From an uncultured Bacteroidota bacterium (GTDB lineage Bacteria > Bacteroidota > Bacteroidia > JABEUT01), in the NCBI GenBank assembly GCA_903863935.1, contig CAIPDV010000104.1, positions 1 through 64,000 of the forward strand: a stretch of DNA of 64,000 nt, written 5' to 3'. Positions 11,701 through 19,949 of the stretch are shown here, piece after piece. Under the pieces are notes generated by a model that searched no databases, was not told the origin of the DNA, and saw only the letters and a list, made by a program, of their open reading frames with translations. The position numbers were made by a program, and so were the translations under genes. The stretch's first letter is position 1. Each line of letters begins with the position of its first letter.

Positions 11701-12156
11701 AAAGTTTCCATCTTCAAAATCTGTATTTGTACAGTTTGCAAAACAACTATCCGCCCCAAGGCGTGGTTTGTGGGGTATTTTGTATTCATCAACCGAGGAT
11801 GGATATGACTTTTCAATATCCCTAAATTTGATAAACAAATTATTAAAAATAACTTGTTTATCATTCATGTATTCTTTAATGTTGGAAAGATTTATCGTTC
11901 CGTTAAAAACACCTTTACTAAATTCTTTTTCCATAGAATCGATAGGCGCGGAATAGAACCTGTTAAATACACCAAACTCCTTTTCTGTAGCGTCATTTGC
12001 AAATTTAACCTGTTCCCATTTCATGGACCAGAAAGCAAACAACCTTTCCATTGTTTCAGGCTCTGGCCTTTTAGTTTGCGCTCCTACATTTGAATTAACT
12101 GAAAATGATAAAATTCCAATTAATAAAAAGCTAATAAATCGAATAGTTTTGTTCAT
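8707..12156 (-). CDS. Large secreted PKD/Ig-like repeat protein with gliding-motility-associated (T9SS type B) C-terminal domain
   Basis: Signal peptide, several PKD motifs (TFYWDFYNIGTY, SYYWNYGDPAS, TYYWTLGDGS) and a C-terminus closely matching the adjacent 5516-8599 protein. Confidence 0.88.
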   Translation of the reverse strand: MNKTIRFISFLLIGILSFSVNSNVGAQTKRPEPETMERLFAFWSMKWEQVKFANDATEKEFGVFNRFYSAPIDSMEKEFSKGVFNGTINLSNIKEYMNDKQVIFNNLFIKFRDIEKSYPSSVDEYKIPHKPRLGADSCFANCTNTDFEDGNFTGWYGYYGINNSSTTAFNITGITGGYLGAVSKAAQDPNTGNTYQLRITSGAASDWFLNTYSTYSVPQVSPYGGKYSVMLGDSINNGKGTAILTQTFKVASLTSSLTYQYAVFLEEPTPHHLYYQQAFFSVAVIDQNGDTIPGCGSFNQNALYGYNSPGFHGTVYTPRTDTIYWKGWSIVNVPLKNYVGQCVTVVFQVQDCQPSGHCGYAYVDASCTPNAVISSSTAFCGQDSISLTAPPGWASYRWSGNPSIGILGNDTLQTIYVDSAGTYQVIMIGGNNQCTDTLTIKIGKALGPVPKPSFHADTICAGQSTTFTNTSNPIVGATFYWDFYNIGTYQDSLITNPTWIYSTPGTYTVKLHEVYNGCGADTLITVTVLPSVAGGFNFASTTCAPATITFNNTSVGATSYYWNYGDPASNPNDTSTILINGSHTYTVAGTYTVTLVAKNGGPCPDTIRQVVTILGVPVAVITGGDSVCNGGVDTLTASGGTSYFWNTGATTSSITVSPVSQTVYLVTVTNACGAASTTFTVSISAPPIALLSTAKDSICSGDTVKLTAGGGSYVWSTGATTSTINVVPLVTTTYTLHVFTPSTTCQDSAMVTIYVTPSIKSTIAVSSDTVCPGGSVTLTVSSSSGPPSYIWNTGATTSSITVNPAFTTTYYVITAGKCANDSIGQVITVVPTPTVAITSSDTVCKGTPVTVTASGATTYLWSNGSTTNPTTITINSDSTISVIGSNGGCKDSIKKRIKIYSGLVVTTSRDTVCSGAGKAVISVSPSGGHSPYTYAWNNGITWDSAGPLTVTPPPYQYICTITDGCGDISIDTVNVVVRPAPAISFYPTPDTIDGGGFVNFVNLTGGNNTYYWTLGDGSTSSDTTPFHEYNIAGTYIVTLVATNQYGCTDTLTKDIYVIEQIVVPNVFTPNGDGVNDVLHIRAGSMQTFNFQIFNRWGQKIFETNNPNIDWTGRSSSGVMETDGTYYYVLDATDYAGKNFKLDGYIQLIR

Positions 12157-12175
12157 GAATGGCGTGTTAATGTTG

Positions 12176-12183
12176 CAAATGTA
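12176..12183 (-). promoter_or_regulatory. -7 element TACATTTG for the 8707-12156 gene
   Basis: CAAATGTA on plus; a second match (CAAATATA) lies at 12276-12283. Confidence 0.45.
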
Positions 12184-12396
12184 TTAAATAAATCGGGTCA
12201 AAAGCAACAAAACTCAAAGTATTTGCTGTTTTTAACCCATAGGCGTTTAGGTTTTATGATTTGAAACAGAGATTGCAAATATACATTTTTTTTAAATTTC
12301 CCTTAAATTTCTTCCTTTTTTACCCTATTTCACCAATGTTGCTAATTTTGCCCCGTATACTTTTCTTTATTGTACACTTAATCTGAATATTCAATT

Positions 12397-13362
12397 ATGA
12401 ACTATAAAACCGATGTAGAAGCAGTAGATGCTTTCGGACTGAAATACAAAGAACTTACCAACGAAATTGGCAAAGTAATTGTAGGCCATCAAAGCATTGT
12501 GGAAGATGTGCTTATCTCTATTTTCAGCCGTGGGCATTGTCTCCTTATTGGTGTTCCCGGGCTGGCTAAAACCCTGCTGGTAAATACGGTTTCTCAAACC
12601 CTTGGTTTGTCATATAACCGTGTTCAGTTCACCCCCGACCTTATGCCATCTGACATTATAGGTATGGATATATTGGACGAGAACCGAAGTTTCCGCTTTT
12701 TAAAAGGCCCACTCTTCTCGAATATTATTCTGGCCGATGAAATAAACCGCACTCCGCCAAAAACCCAGTCTGCCTTGCTGGAAGCCATGCAGGAAAAAGC
12801 TGTAACAGTTGGAGGGAAAAGATATACCCTCGACGACCCATTTTTTGTATTGGCAACCCAAAACCCCATAGAACAGGAAGGAACCTATCCTTTGCCAGAG
12901 GCTCAGCTCGACCGTTTTATGTTCAACATTTGGGTTGATTATCCTAGCTATGAAGAAGAAGTGGAAATTGTAAAAAGCACCACCTTCGACAAACAAGTAA
13001 AGCTAAACCATATACTCACCGCTGAAGAGATACTTTATTTTCAGAAACTGGTGCGTAAAATCCCTATTGCCGATAATGTGCTGGAATATGCCGTAAGGCT
13101 TGTATCAACCACCCGGCCCGATAATCCGCAGGCACCTAACGTAGCAAAAGAATATATTGTTTGGGGCGCAGGACCGCGTGCATCACAGTTTTTAGTTATT
13201 GGAGCCAAATGCCATGCGGCTTTGCATGGTAAATACTCTCCGGATATTGAAGACGTGAGAGCTGTTGCGGCACCCGTACTCCGCCACCGTATTGTACGCA
13301 ATTACAAAGCGGAAGCCGAAGGAATTACCACCGATGAAATTGTAAAACGCCTGTTAAGCTAG
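12397..13362 (+). CDS. MoxR family AAA+ ATPase
   Basis: Walker A-like GVPGLAKT, 'ADEINRTPPKTQSALLEAMQE', 'ATQNPIEQEGTYPLPEAQLDRF'. Confidence 0.95.
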   Translation: MNYKTDVEAVDAFGLKYKELTNEIGKVIVGHQSIVEDVLISIFSRGHCLLIGVPGLAKTLLVNTVSQTLGLSYNRVQFTPDLMPSDIIGMDILDENRSFRFLKGPLFSNIILADEINRTPPKTQSALLEAMQEKAVTVGGKRYTLDDPFFVLATQNPIEQEGTYPLPEAQLDRFMFNIWVDYPSYEEEVEIVKSTTFDKQVKLNHILTAEEILYFQKLVRKIPIADNVLEYAVRLVSTTRPDNPQAPNVAKEYIVWGAGPRASQFLVIGAKCHAALHGKYSPDIEDVRAVAAPVLRHRIVRNYKAEAEGITTDEIVKRLLS

Positions 13363-13371
13363 TTGAAAGTA

Positions 13372-13426
13372 TATAAAGTTATAAAATTCGTAAAGTCTAA
13401 ACGGGATTTTCCTTTATAACTTTATA
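13372..13426. repeat. 14-bp perfect inverted repeat (TATAAAGTTATAAA ... TTTATAACTTTATA)
   Basis: Arms 13372-13385 and 13413-13426 in the MoxR/glycosyltransferase spacer. Confidence 0.75.
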
Positions 13427-13446
13427 AGCTTTATGAACTTTATGAA
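13412..13446 (+). repeat. Four tandem 8-9-mers directly upstream of a start codon: CTTTATAA / CTTTATAAG / CTTTATGAA / CTTTATGAA
   Basis: Direct reading; the array ends 5 nt before the ATG at 13452. Confidence 0.8.
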
Positions 13447-13451
13447 CTAAA

Positions 13452-14567
13452 ATGAAAAAGGCCATTGTTTCCGTAATAAACGACCTTGCTACCGATCAGC
13501 GCGTTAACCGCAGCTGCCTTACTCTTATAGAATCTGGTTATGAAGTTCTTTTAGTGGGAAGAGAACTTAAAAACAGCCTTCCGTTATCGCCCCGCCCCTA
13601 CTCCATGCACCGTATGAAATTACTTTTCACTACAGGGGTACCATTTTATGTTGAGTTTCAGATAAGGCTATTTTTCCTTCTCTTATTTAAGAAAACAAAC
13701 CTTTATTTCTCGAACGATTTAGACACATTATTACCTAACTATATTCTTTCGAAATTAAAGGGTATCCCACTCATTTACGATAGCCATGAATATTTCACCG
13801 GTGTACCTGAATTAATGGAACATCCCTTTAAACGCAGTGTTTGGAAAAGGGTAGAAAAAATGATCATACCCAAACTGAAGTATATGTTCACCGTGAATGA
13901 TTCTATTGCAAATCTCTATCTGGCAGAATTTGGAATACCGGTAAGGGTAATTCGGAATCTTCCCATCAGGAAAGAACTACCTATAAAAGCAACCCGGGAG
14001 TCCCTTAATCTCCCAACGGATAAAAGCATTATTCTTTTGCAGGGAGCAGGAATAAATATTAACCGTGGTGCCGAAGAAGCCTTGGAATCAATGAAACTGC
14101 TTGAAGATTGCCTTCTTCTAATCATTGGTAGCGGCGACGCGCTGGAAAGCCTCAAACAACTTACACAGAAACTAAATCTGACGGACAGGGTAAAATTCAT
14201 ACCAAAACTTCCGTTTGATGAATTAATGCAATACACCATGCAGGCTGATATCGGGCTAAGTATTGATAAGGACACCAATATCAATTATAGATATAGCCTT
14301 CCTAACAAACTGTTCGATTACATACAAGCTGAAGTTCCGGTGCTTGCATCAAATTTAGTAGAAGTGCAAAAAATTGTACAACAGTATAATGTTGGGGTTT
14401 GTATAGAATCTCATATTCCGGAAGAAATTGCAGGTAAAATTAAATTCATGCTGGCTGATAAGGAAAGACTGCGTATCTGGAAAGCCAATGCAGCCAAAGC
14501 AAAAGAAACACTCTGCTGGCAAAATGAAAAGACAAACTTATCTACCGTTTTGCTTACTATTAAGTAA
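13452..14567 (+). CDS. Glycosyltransferase (GT4-like)
   Basis: 'KAIVSVINDLATDQRVNRSCLTLIESGYEVLLVGREL', 'DSHEYFTGVPEL', C-terminal 'SLPNKLFDYIQAEVPVLAS'. Confidence 0.88.
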   Translation: MKKAIVSVINDLATDQRVNRSCLTLIESGYEVLLVGRELKNSLPLSPRPYSMHRMKLLFTTGVPFYVEFQIRLFFLLLFKKTNLYFSNDLDTLLPNYILSKLKGIPLIYDSHEYFTGVPELMEHPFKRSVWKRVEKMIIPKLKYMFTVNDSIANLYLAEFGIPVRVIRNLPIRKELPIKATRESLNLPTDKSIILLQGAGININRGAEEALESMKLLEDCLLLIIGSGDALESLKQLTQKLNLTDRVKFIPKLPFDELMQYTMQADIGLSIDKDTNINYRYSLPNKLFDYIQAEVPVLASNLVEVQKIVQQYNVGVCIESHIPEEIAGKIKFMLADKERLRIWKANAAKAKETLCWQNEKTNLSTVLLTIK

Positions 14568-14628
14568 AGATTAAGGTTATATTGTTGATAACATGATTTC
14601 GCCTTAACCCCTATGATAAAAATAAATA

Positions 14629-14636
14629 TATTTTTG
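14629..14636 (+). promoter_or_regulatory. -7 element TATTTTTG ending 4 nt before the HD-domain gene
   Basis: Matches TAnnTTTG; possible leaderless transcript. Confidence 0.45.
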
Positions 14637-14640
14637 CGAT

Positions 14641-15216
14641 ATGAATTTTGAAGGAGCAGCCCAATTCATTTTGCAAAAGCTTGAAAGAGAGTTACCAGAT
14701 AACCTCACTTACCACAACCTTGCACATACCAAGGAGGTATATGAAGCGGCAACACGCATTGGAAAGGAGGAAAATATTTCAGACGAGGAATTAAAACTGC
14801 TGCAAATTGCGGCTCTATATCATGATGCAGGCTGGACCTTCTCTTATACTGAGCACGAAATGATGTCCTGCGAAATTGTAATGAAATACCTCCCGGATTT
14901 TGGATTCACAAAGGAAGAAATTGAAGTTATCTGCAAGTTAATAATGGCAACACGGCTACCGTGGAGCCCGGAAGGAAGATTGCAGGAAATAATTGTTGAT
15001 GCTGACCTTGATTACCTGGGCACAGACCGGTTCTTCCCACGTGCTGAAGACCTCAAACAGGAATTGATCTCACTAGGCCGACTTCCTCAGGGAACCGACT
15101 GGAACAAGCTACAGGTAAAATTTTTAGAAACACATAATTACTACACTGTGGCTTCTAAAAAAAGCAGAGGGCATAAAAAGACAGAAAATCTTGAACTGCT
15201 GAAGAAGGTCCTATAG
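14641..15216 (+). CDS. HD domain-containing protein (putative metal-dependent phosphohydrolase)
   Basis: 'YHNLAHTKEVY', 'ALYHDAGW', 'DADLDYLG' metal-binding pattern. Confidence 0.85.
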   Translation: MNFEGAAQFILQKLERELPDNLTYHNLAHTKEVYEAATRIGKEENISDEELKLLQIAALYHDAGWTFSYTEHEMMSCEIVMKYLPDFGFTKEEIEVICKLIMATRLPWSPEGRLQEIIVDADLDYLGTDRFFPRAEDLKQELISLGRLPQGTDWNKLQVKFLETHNYYTVASKKSRGHKKTENLELLKKVL

Positions 15217-15389
15217 CCAGCCTTAGGTAAGACGCCGGAAAAATCTTATTCACTCCATTGATCCGAAAGCTTTTGTTTATATTAGTAATATAAGAGGACT
15301 TCCGGATGAATAATCAAACGGAAAAATCTCTATTACTAAATGCCTTTTTGATTGTTTAATTTTAAATCCTGAATTAAATATATCTTCAC

Positions 15390-15417
15390 ATTCAAAATTC
15401 AACATCAAACATTCAAC
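15390..15417 (+). repeat. Four tandem heptamers ATTCAAA/ATTCAAC/ATCAAAC/ATTCAAC
   Basis: Exact 7-bp register at 15390, 15397, 15404 and 15411; immediately 5' of the 15427 ORF. Confidence 0.85.
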
Positions 15418-15426
15418 ATTTAATTT

Positions 15427-16149
15427 ATGATGCTTACCCCTATGGAAAGGGAAAATATTGTTTTCCTGGATATTGAAACAGTTCCTCAATTCGCTAATTT
15501 TTCTGACGCTCCTGAACCATTACAACATCTCTGGGAAGAAAAAATAACCCGGCAAAAACTCCTCAAAGAAAATGAAACCATCCCCGAATCATTTGGCCGG
15601 GGCGGGCTTTATTCCGAGTTTGGGAAAATAGTATGTATTGTTACCGGATATATAAAAAAGGATAAACTCCACATTCGCAGCTTTGCGGGCGATGATGAAA
15701 TACAATTACTGAAAGAGTTTTATACATTTCTTGAATCCCACAAACCATTCAGCCGGCCCGTTCAACTATGTGCCCACAATGGCAAGGAGTTTGACTACCC
15801 TTACATTGCCCGCCGGATGATTATTAACCGCCTTAAAATTCCTGCTTTGCTTGATAATGCTGGGAAGAAGCCATGGGAGGTTCAGTTGATCGACACGCTC
15901 GAATTATGGAAGTTCGGAGATTATAAAGCATTCACATCCTTGAATCTTCTGGCCTATATACTTGGCCTTCCAAGCCCCAAGCAGGATATGGATGGCAGCA
16001 TGGTTGGAACCTTTTATTGGGATAAAAAAGAATTAGGTAAAATTGTGCATTATTGCTGCAAGGACGTGGTAACGCTTGCCAATGTATTTCTAAGGATTAA
16101 AGGCGACGTTACAATACCCGAAGAAAATGTTATTTTTGAAGAATTATGA
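15427..16149 (+). CDS. 3'-5' exonuclease (PolB-type RNase H-like fold)
   Basis: 'IVFLDIETVPQF', 'LCAHNGKEFDYPYIARRM', 'YCCKDVVTLANVFLRI'. Start may be at MERENIVF. Confidence 0.85.
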   Translation: MMLTPMERENIVFLDIETVPQFANFSDAPEPLQHLWEEKITRQKLLKENETIPESFGRGGLYSEFGKIVCIVTGYIKKDKLHIRSFAGDDEIQLLKEFYTFLESHKPFSRPVQLCAHNGKEFDYPYIARRMIINRLKIPALLDNAGKKPWEVQLIDTLELWKFGDYKAFTSLNLLAYILGLPSPKQDMDGSMVGTFYWDKKELGKIVHYCCKDVVTLANVFLRIKGDVTIPEENVIFEEL

Positions 16150-17066
16150 TTGAGGTTAAAAACATTCAAAAAAGTTATGGCGAAATTAAAGCCGTAAAAG
16201 GAATTAGTTTCTCTATTCACACTGGTGAATGTTATGGCCTGCTTGGCCCTAATGGTGCCGGGAAGAGCACAACAATAAATATGCTTAGCACGCTTTTTCC
16301 GCCGGATACCGGAGAAATTACAATTAATGGGCTTAATGTTAAAACCTCCATTGAAGAGATAAAGAAAATATTGGGAGTAGTGCCGCAGGAAATAGCCCTG
16401 TACTCGAATTTTACCGCATGGGAAAACATGATGTTCTGGGGTGGATTACATTCAATCAACAAAACGGATTTAACAAAAAAAGCCGAAGAATTACTTCAAT
16501 TGGTAGGCCTTTCCGACCGTAAGGATGAAAAGATAAAAGGCTATTCGGGAGGAATGAAACGCCGGATAAACCTGGCATGTGCCTTATTGCATACACCTAA
16601 AATATTACTGCTCGACGAACCTACTGTTGGTGTAGATCCGCAAAGCAGGAATATGATATTTGAATTGATAGAACAACTGAATAAAGACGGGCTTACCATT
16701 ATTTATACAACCCACTATATGGAGGAAGCAGAAAGGCTTTGCGACCGTATTGGAATTATTGATAGTGGCGTAATTCTGGCCCAAGGCACATTGGATGAAC
16801 TTAAACGGCACAGTGAAATTAAAGATGTTATTGTGGTTGAATGCAGTCAAACTCCTGATGAGGCATACCTGATATCGAAATTAAATTTGAATGTAAAGGT
16901 TACTGACCATACTGTTTATATTGAATCCAACGATTCCAAGAAAGACCTTACACGATGCGTCATTGGCTGTTCTGAAGCAGGCTACGAAATTCATCACATC
17001 GACATACAAAAAGCAAATCTGGAAAATGTGTTTCTTAAACTAACCGGAAAACAACTTAGAGACTAA
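16146..17066 (+). CDS. ABC transporter ATP-binding protein
   Basis: Walker [10 protein letters not shown], signature [12 protein letters not shown], Walker [13 protein letters not shown] overlap with the upstream gene. Confidence 0.95.
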   Translation: MIEVKNIQKSYGEIKAVKGISFSIHTGECYGLLGPNGAGKSTTINMLSTLFPPDTGEITINGLNVKTSIEEIKKILGVVPQEIALYSNFTAWENMMFWGGLHSINKTDLTKKAEELLQLVGLSDRKDEKIKGYSGGMKRRINLACALLHTPKILLLDEPTVGVDPQSRNMIFELIEQLNKDGLTIIYTTHYMEEAERLCDRIGIIDSGVILAQGTLDELKRHSEIKDVIVVECSQTPDEAYLISKLNLNVKVTDHTVYIESNDSKKDLTRCVIGCSEAGYEIHHIDIQKANLENVFLKLTGKQLRD

Positions 17067-18289
17067 TGCTAAAAATATTAAGAAAAGAAATCAAGGCATT
17101 CTTAAAAGACAGGCGGGCTGTAATGCTTACCTTTCTAATGCCTACCATTTTAATTACAGTATTTGCGCTTGCATTTGGCAGTGGCGGTGGCGATGATGTA
17201 CATAAAATAGCATTGCTGGTTTGCGATCAGGATAAATCTGAAATCACAAAAAGCACGATCAATGATATTGATTCGGTAAAGATGATCGAAGTAATTCCTT
17301 GTGCTTATGATACGGCCATTGATTTGATAAAAAAAGGAAAACGGACTTCTGTACTTATTTTCCGGAAAGGGTTTTCTGATTCCGTAAAAAATCTACATCC
17401 ACTGCCATTGGATTTTAAATATGATGCTGCAAGGGTTCAGGAAACAGGGATACTTCAATCTATTTTACCAAAGGCATTATTCTCCGGAACGGTTGGTAAA
17501 TTAATTACGAAGGAATATTTTGGTGAGAAGTTAAACATGTTGGATTCCGCCACCCGCTACAAGGTATTTGCCGCCCTGGCTTTTGGAGGTGCTCTGTCGG
17601 ATAACAATGGAAAAGATATTTCACCGGAAAAAATAATGAGAGTAAACAGCACATCCATTATTGCAGCACAGGTTGGAAACATAGGATTGGTGCAGGCAGT
17701 AGCTGGAACCGCCGTTATGATGCTTTTATTCTCTCTCACGGGAATGGGCGGAGGATTATTAGATGAAAAAGAACAGGGCACATTGAAAAGGCTGCTTTAT
17801 TCTCCTGTTCATCCTTCACAGATTTTACTTGGTAAAATGGCTGCATCCATTATTGTCGCTATATTTCAACTTAGTATAATGTTCATTTTTGCTTCGTTGG
17901 TTTTTCACTTGCATATAGCAGATAAGATACTACCGCTTACAATTCTAATTTTTGCTACGGCAGTAGCATGCTCCGGGTTTGGCGTTTTTCTTGCAACACT
18001 GGCTCGCTCCAGGTCGCAGTTGCAAGGTATGAGTACTTTGATAATTCTCTCCATGTCGGTAATCGGTGGCAGCATGGTTCCTATATTCTTAATGCCTCAA
18101 TGGATGCAGAACGTGAGTGTTGTTTCTATTAACTACTGGTCAATACAAGGTTTTTATGATATACTTTGGAGGCAACTCCCAATAGGGCCTTTATTCCTTA
18201 CTAAAGTTGGGATATTGCTTGCAATTGGAATAACACTTACGCTGATAGCATTCCGTTTTTTCAGAAAGAATGTAATGGCGTTGGAGTAA
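17066..18289 (+). CDS. ABC transporter permease (ABC-2 type)
   Basis: N-terminal 'KEIKAFLKDRRAVMLTFLMPTILI' and C-terminal TM cluster; TAATG overlap with the ATPase gene. Confidence 0.92.
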   Translation: MLKILRKEIKAFLKDRRAVMLTFLMPTILITVFALAFGSGGGDDVHKIALLVCDQDKSEITKSTINDIDSVKMIEVIPCAYDTAIDLIKKGKRTSVLIFRKGFSDSVKNLHPLPLDFKYDAARVQETGILQSILPKALFSGTVGKLITKEYFGEKLNMLDSATRYKVFAALAFGGALSDNNGKDISPEKIMRVNSTSIIAAQVGNIGLVQAVAGTAVMMLLFSLTGMGGGLLDEKEQGTLKRLLYSPVHPSQILLGKMAASIIVAIFQLSIMFIFASLVFHLHIADKILPLTILIFATAVACSGFGVFLATLARSRSQLQGMSTLIILSMSVIGGSMVPIFLMPQWMQNVSVVSINYWSIQGFYDILWRQLPIGPLFLTKVGILLAIGITLTLIAFRFFRKNVMALE

Positions 18290-18316
18290 AAAATAAAAAT
18301 TAAGTAGGTTTCAACC

Positions 18317-19930
18317 CTACATCCTCTTGACTGAATCCGGCAGATTCACTACCTTATCATCGAACTTATAAATGTAAACCGTTTCATTCCTGTTTACTGG
18401 ATTCAGTTTCCATATTAAAATATCAAGATAGCTTGGTTCTATTGTTGTTTGGTACGCTGCATTTGGATAAAAATTTTTGAACGCGGCTATCCTTTCATCT
18501 TTCTTTTCCTTTCCAAAAAACAAAACATAATTTGGATGGTATAACGAGTCAGGAACTGTTCTCAAATACAAATAATCCTGTAAGAGTGTGTGCTGGCTTG
18601 ATATCTCCCTCGGGTGAAAATACCAATTACCCGCATAAAACATGGGTGCCTGAGTAACATCGCCCCGGTTACTTTCTTCAACCATGAAATTCCTCAAATC
18701 TTTTTGCTGGTATAAATAATACATCGATTCTACCCTGCTCTTCTTAGTGTACATAGTAGATACAACAGGCAAGGCAATTAAATTCAATATCCAGAAGAAT
18801 GTCCAAAAGCCTTTTAATAAGCCCGGATGTTTTTGCCAGTATTTTGAAGTGGAAAGAAATTCATTCCAGCCAATACAGCCTAACACAACCACAAACGGAA
18901 CCATAGGCAAAATAAATCGCTCTTGTTTATTCGGAAAAATAGAATGGAAAGCAAAAAAACAAAATGCAGGAAGAAACAATATTGTATACTTTTTCCAGGA
19001 ACGGAAGTACCCGAATAGTAATAACAAACTTATAGGTGGAACCAATATTCCTCCCAAAACCAGGAAGTAATTATACCAAGGGCCATTTGGATAGCCGCGT
19101 GAATTATCAATATTGTATTGTATGTAGGCTGTGAATTCAGCGAAAGGCCTTCCCCAAATTATCATATCAACCAACCCCTGAACTGCCACTACTGTTGCAA
19201 GGAACATTAGCCCGAAAAGAAATACCTGCATAATCCGGTTCATCAAAGTCTTCTCATTCTTTCTAAACATAACTACCAAGCCTAAGCCACCTGTGAACAT
19301 AGCTGTCTGAAAACGGGTATTAAATGCAATTCCACAAAAGATACCAATCCAGAAATAGGTCATCAGTCTATCCTTCCTTTTCGGATTAATTGCAAACCAG
19401 GTAGCCAGCATCAATGGCGGAATACAAAACATTTCGACCAGGTCTCGTACACTAAGCATTGGCATAAACCACAAGATGGCGAGCAGTAAACCAGCTTGTC
19501 TGCCAACCTTCTTACCTCCATAAAACTCCGCTATCTTATAACCGACAACAACAGTAATTAAAGACCAAGCTGCCATTATCCCGCGTATAACATACATCCT
19601 GTGCTGAGGATCCATTACACCCCTCCATTTTAAATACTTTAGAATGAAGTAATGAATTCCGGGGAAAAACAAACTTGGTCCTTCCGGAGCATGGTTCATT
19701 TCTGCCCTGCCACCGAGCCATGAATTGTAATCATATCCATCAACCCACGAGCCCGCAGGATCAAGCACAAGAAATTCGTCGTCGTGAAAGGCGAATCCTT
19801 TGGAAAAAATAACAGCTACCAAACGTATTAATATCGCTGCAAAAACAATCAGCACCAGTGGCTTTTCTTCCCACAAATTACGAATGGCTTCTTTAAAACT
19901 GAATTGTTCCGACTGTTCGTTGAGATTCAT
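18317..19930 (-). CDS. Polytopic membrane glycosyltransferase (Alg9/PIG-B mannosyltransferase-like)
   Basis: Multiple TM segments with 'FAFHDDEFLVLDPAGSW' and 'FPNKQERFILPMVPF'. Confidence 0.7.
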   Translation of the reverse strand: MNLNEQSEQFSFKEAIRNLWEEKPLVLIVFAAILIRLVAVIFSKGFAFHDDEFLVLDPAGSWVDGYDYNSWLGGRAEMNHAPEGPSLFFPGIHYFILKYLKWRGVMDPQHRMYVIRGIMAAWSLITVVVGYKIAEFYGGKKVGRQAGLLLAILWFMPMLSVRDLVEMFCIPPLMLATWFAINPKRKDRLMTYFWIGIFCGIAFNTRFQTAMFTGGLGLVVMFRKNEKTLMNRIMQVFLFGLMFLATVVAVQGLVDMIIWGRPFAEFTAYIQYNIDNSRGYPNGPWYNYFLVLGGILVPPISLLLLFGYFRSWKKYTILFLPAFCFFAFHSIFPNKQERFILPMVPFVVVLGCIGWNEFLSTSKYWQKHPGLLKGFWTFFWILNLIALPVVSTMYTKKSRVESMYYLYQQKDLRNFMVEESNRGDVTQAPMFYAGNWYFHPREISSQHTLLQDYLYLRTVPDSLYHPNYVLFFGKEKKDERIAAFKNFYPNAAYQTTIEPSYLDILIWKLNPVNRNETVYIYKFDDKVVNLPDSVKRM

Positions 19931-19949
19931 TGAATACGAATATAGTTAC

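Noticed and set aside
5516-12156. Antisense ORFs (for example 8843-9028, 9025-9207, 11768-11956, 11854-12093) as genes
   Set aside because: They lie opposite large, clearly coding ORFs and have low-complexity or shadow-frame composition.
15277-15489. 70-aa minus-strand ORF ending upstream of the exonuclease gene
   Set aside because: 'KLNVECLMLNFECE' is the translation of the heptamer array and it overlaps a well-supported plus-strand gene.
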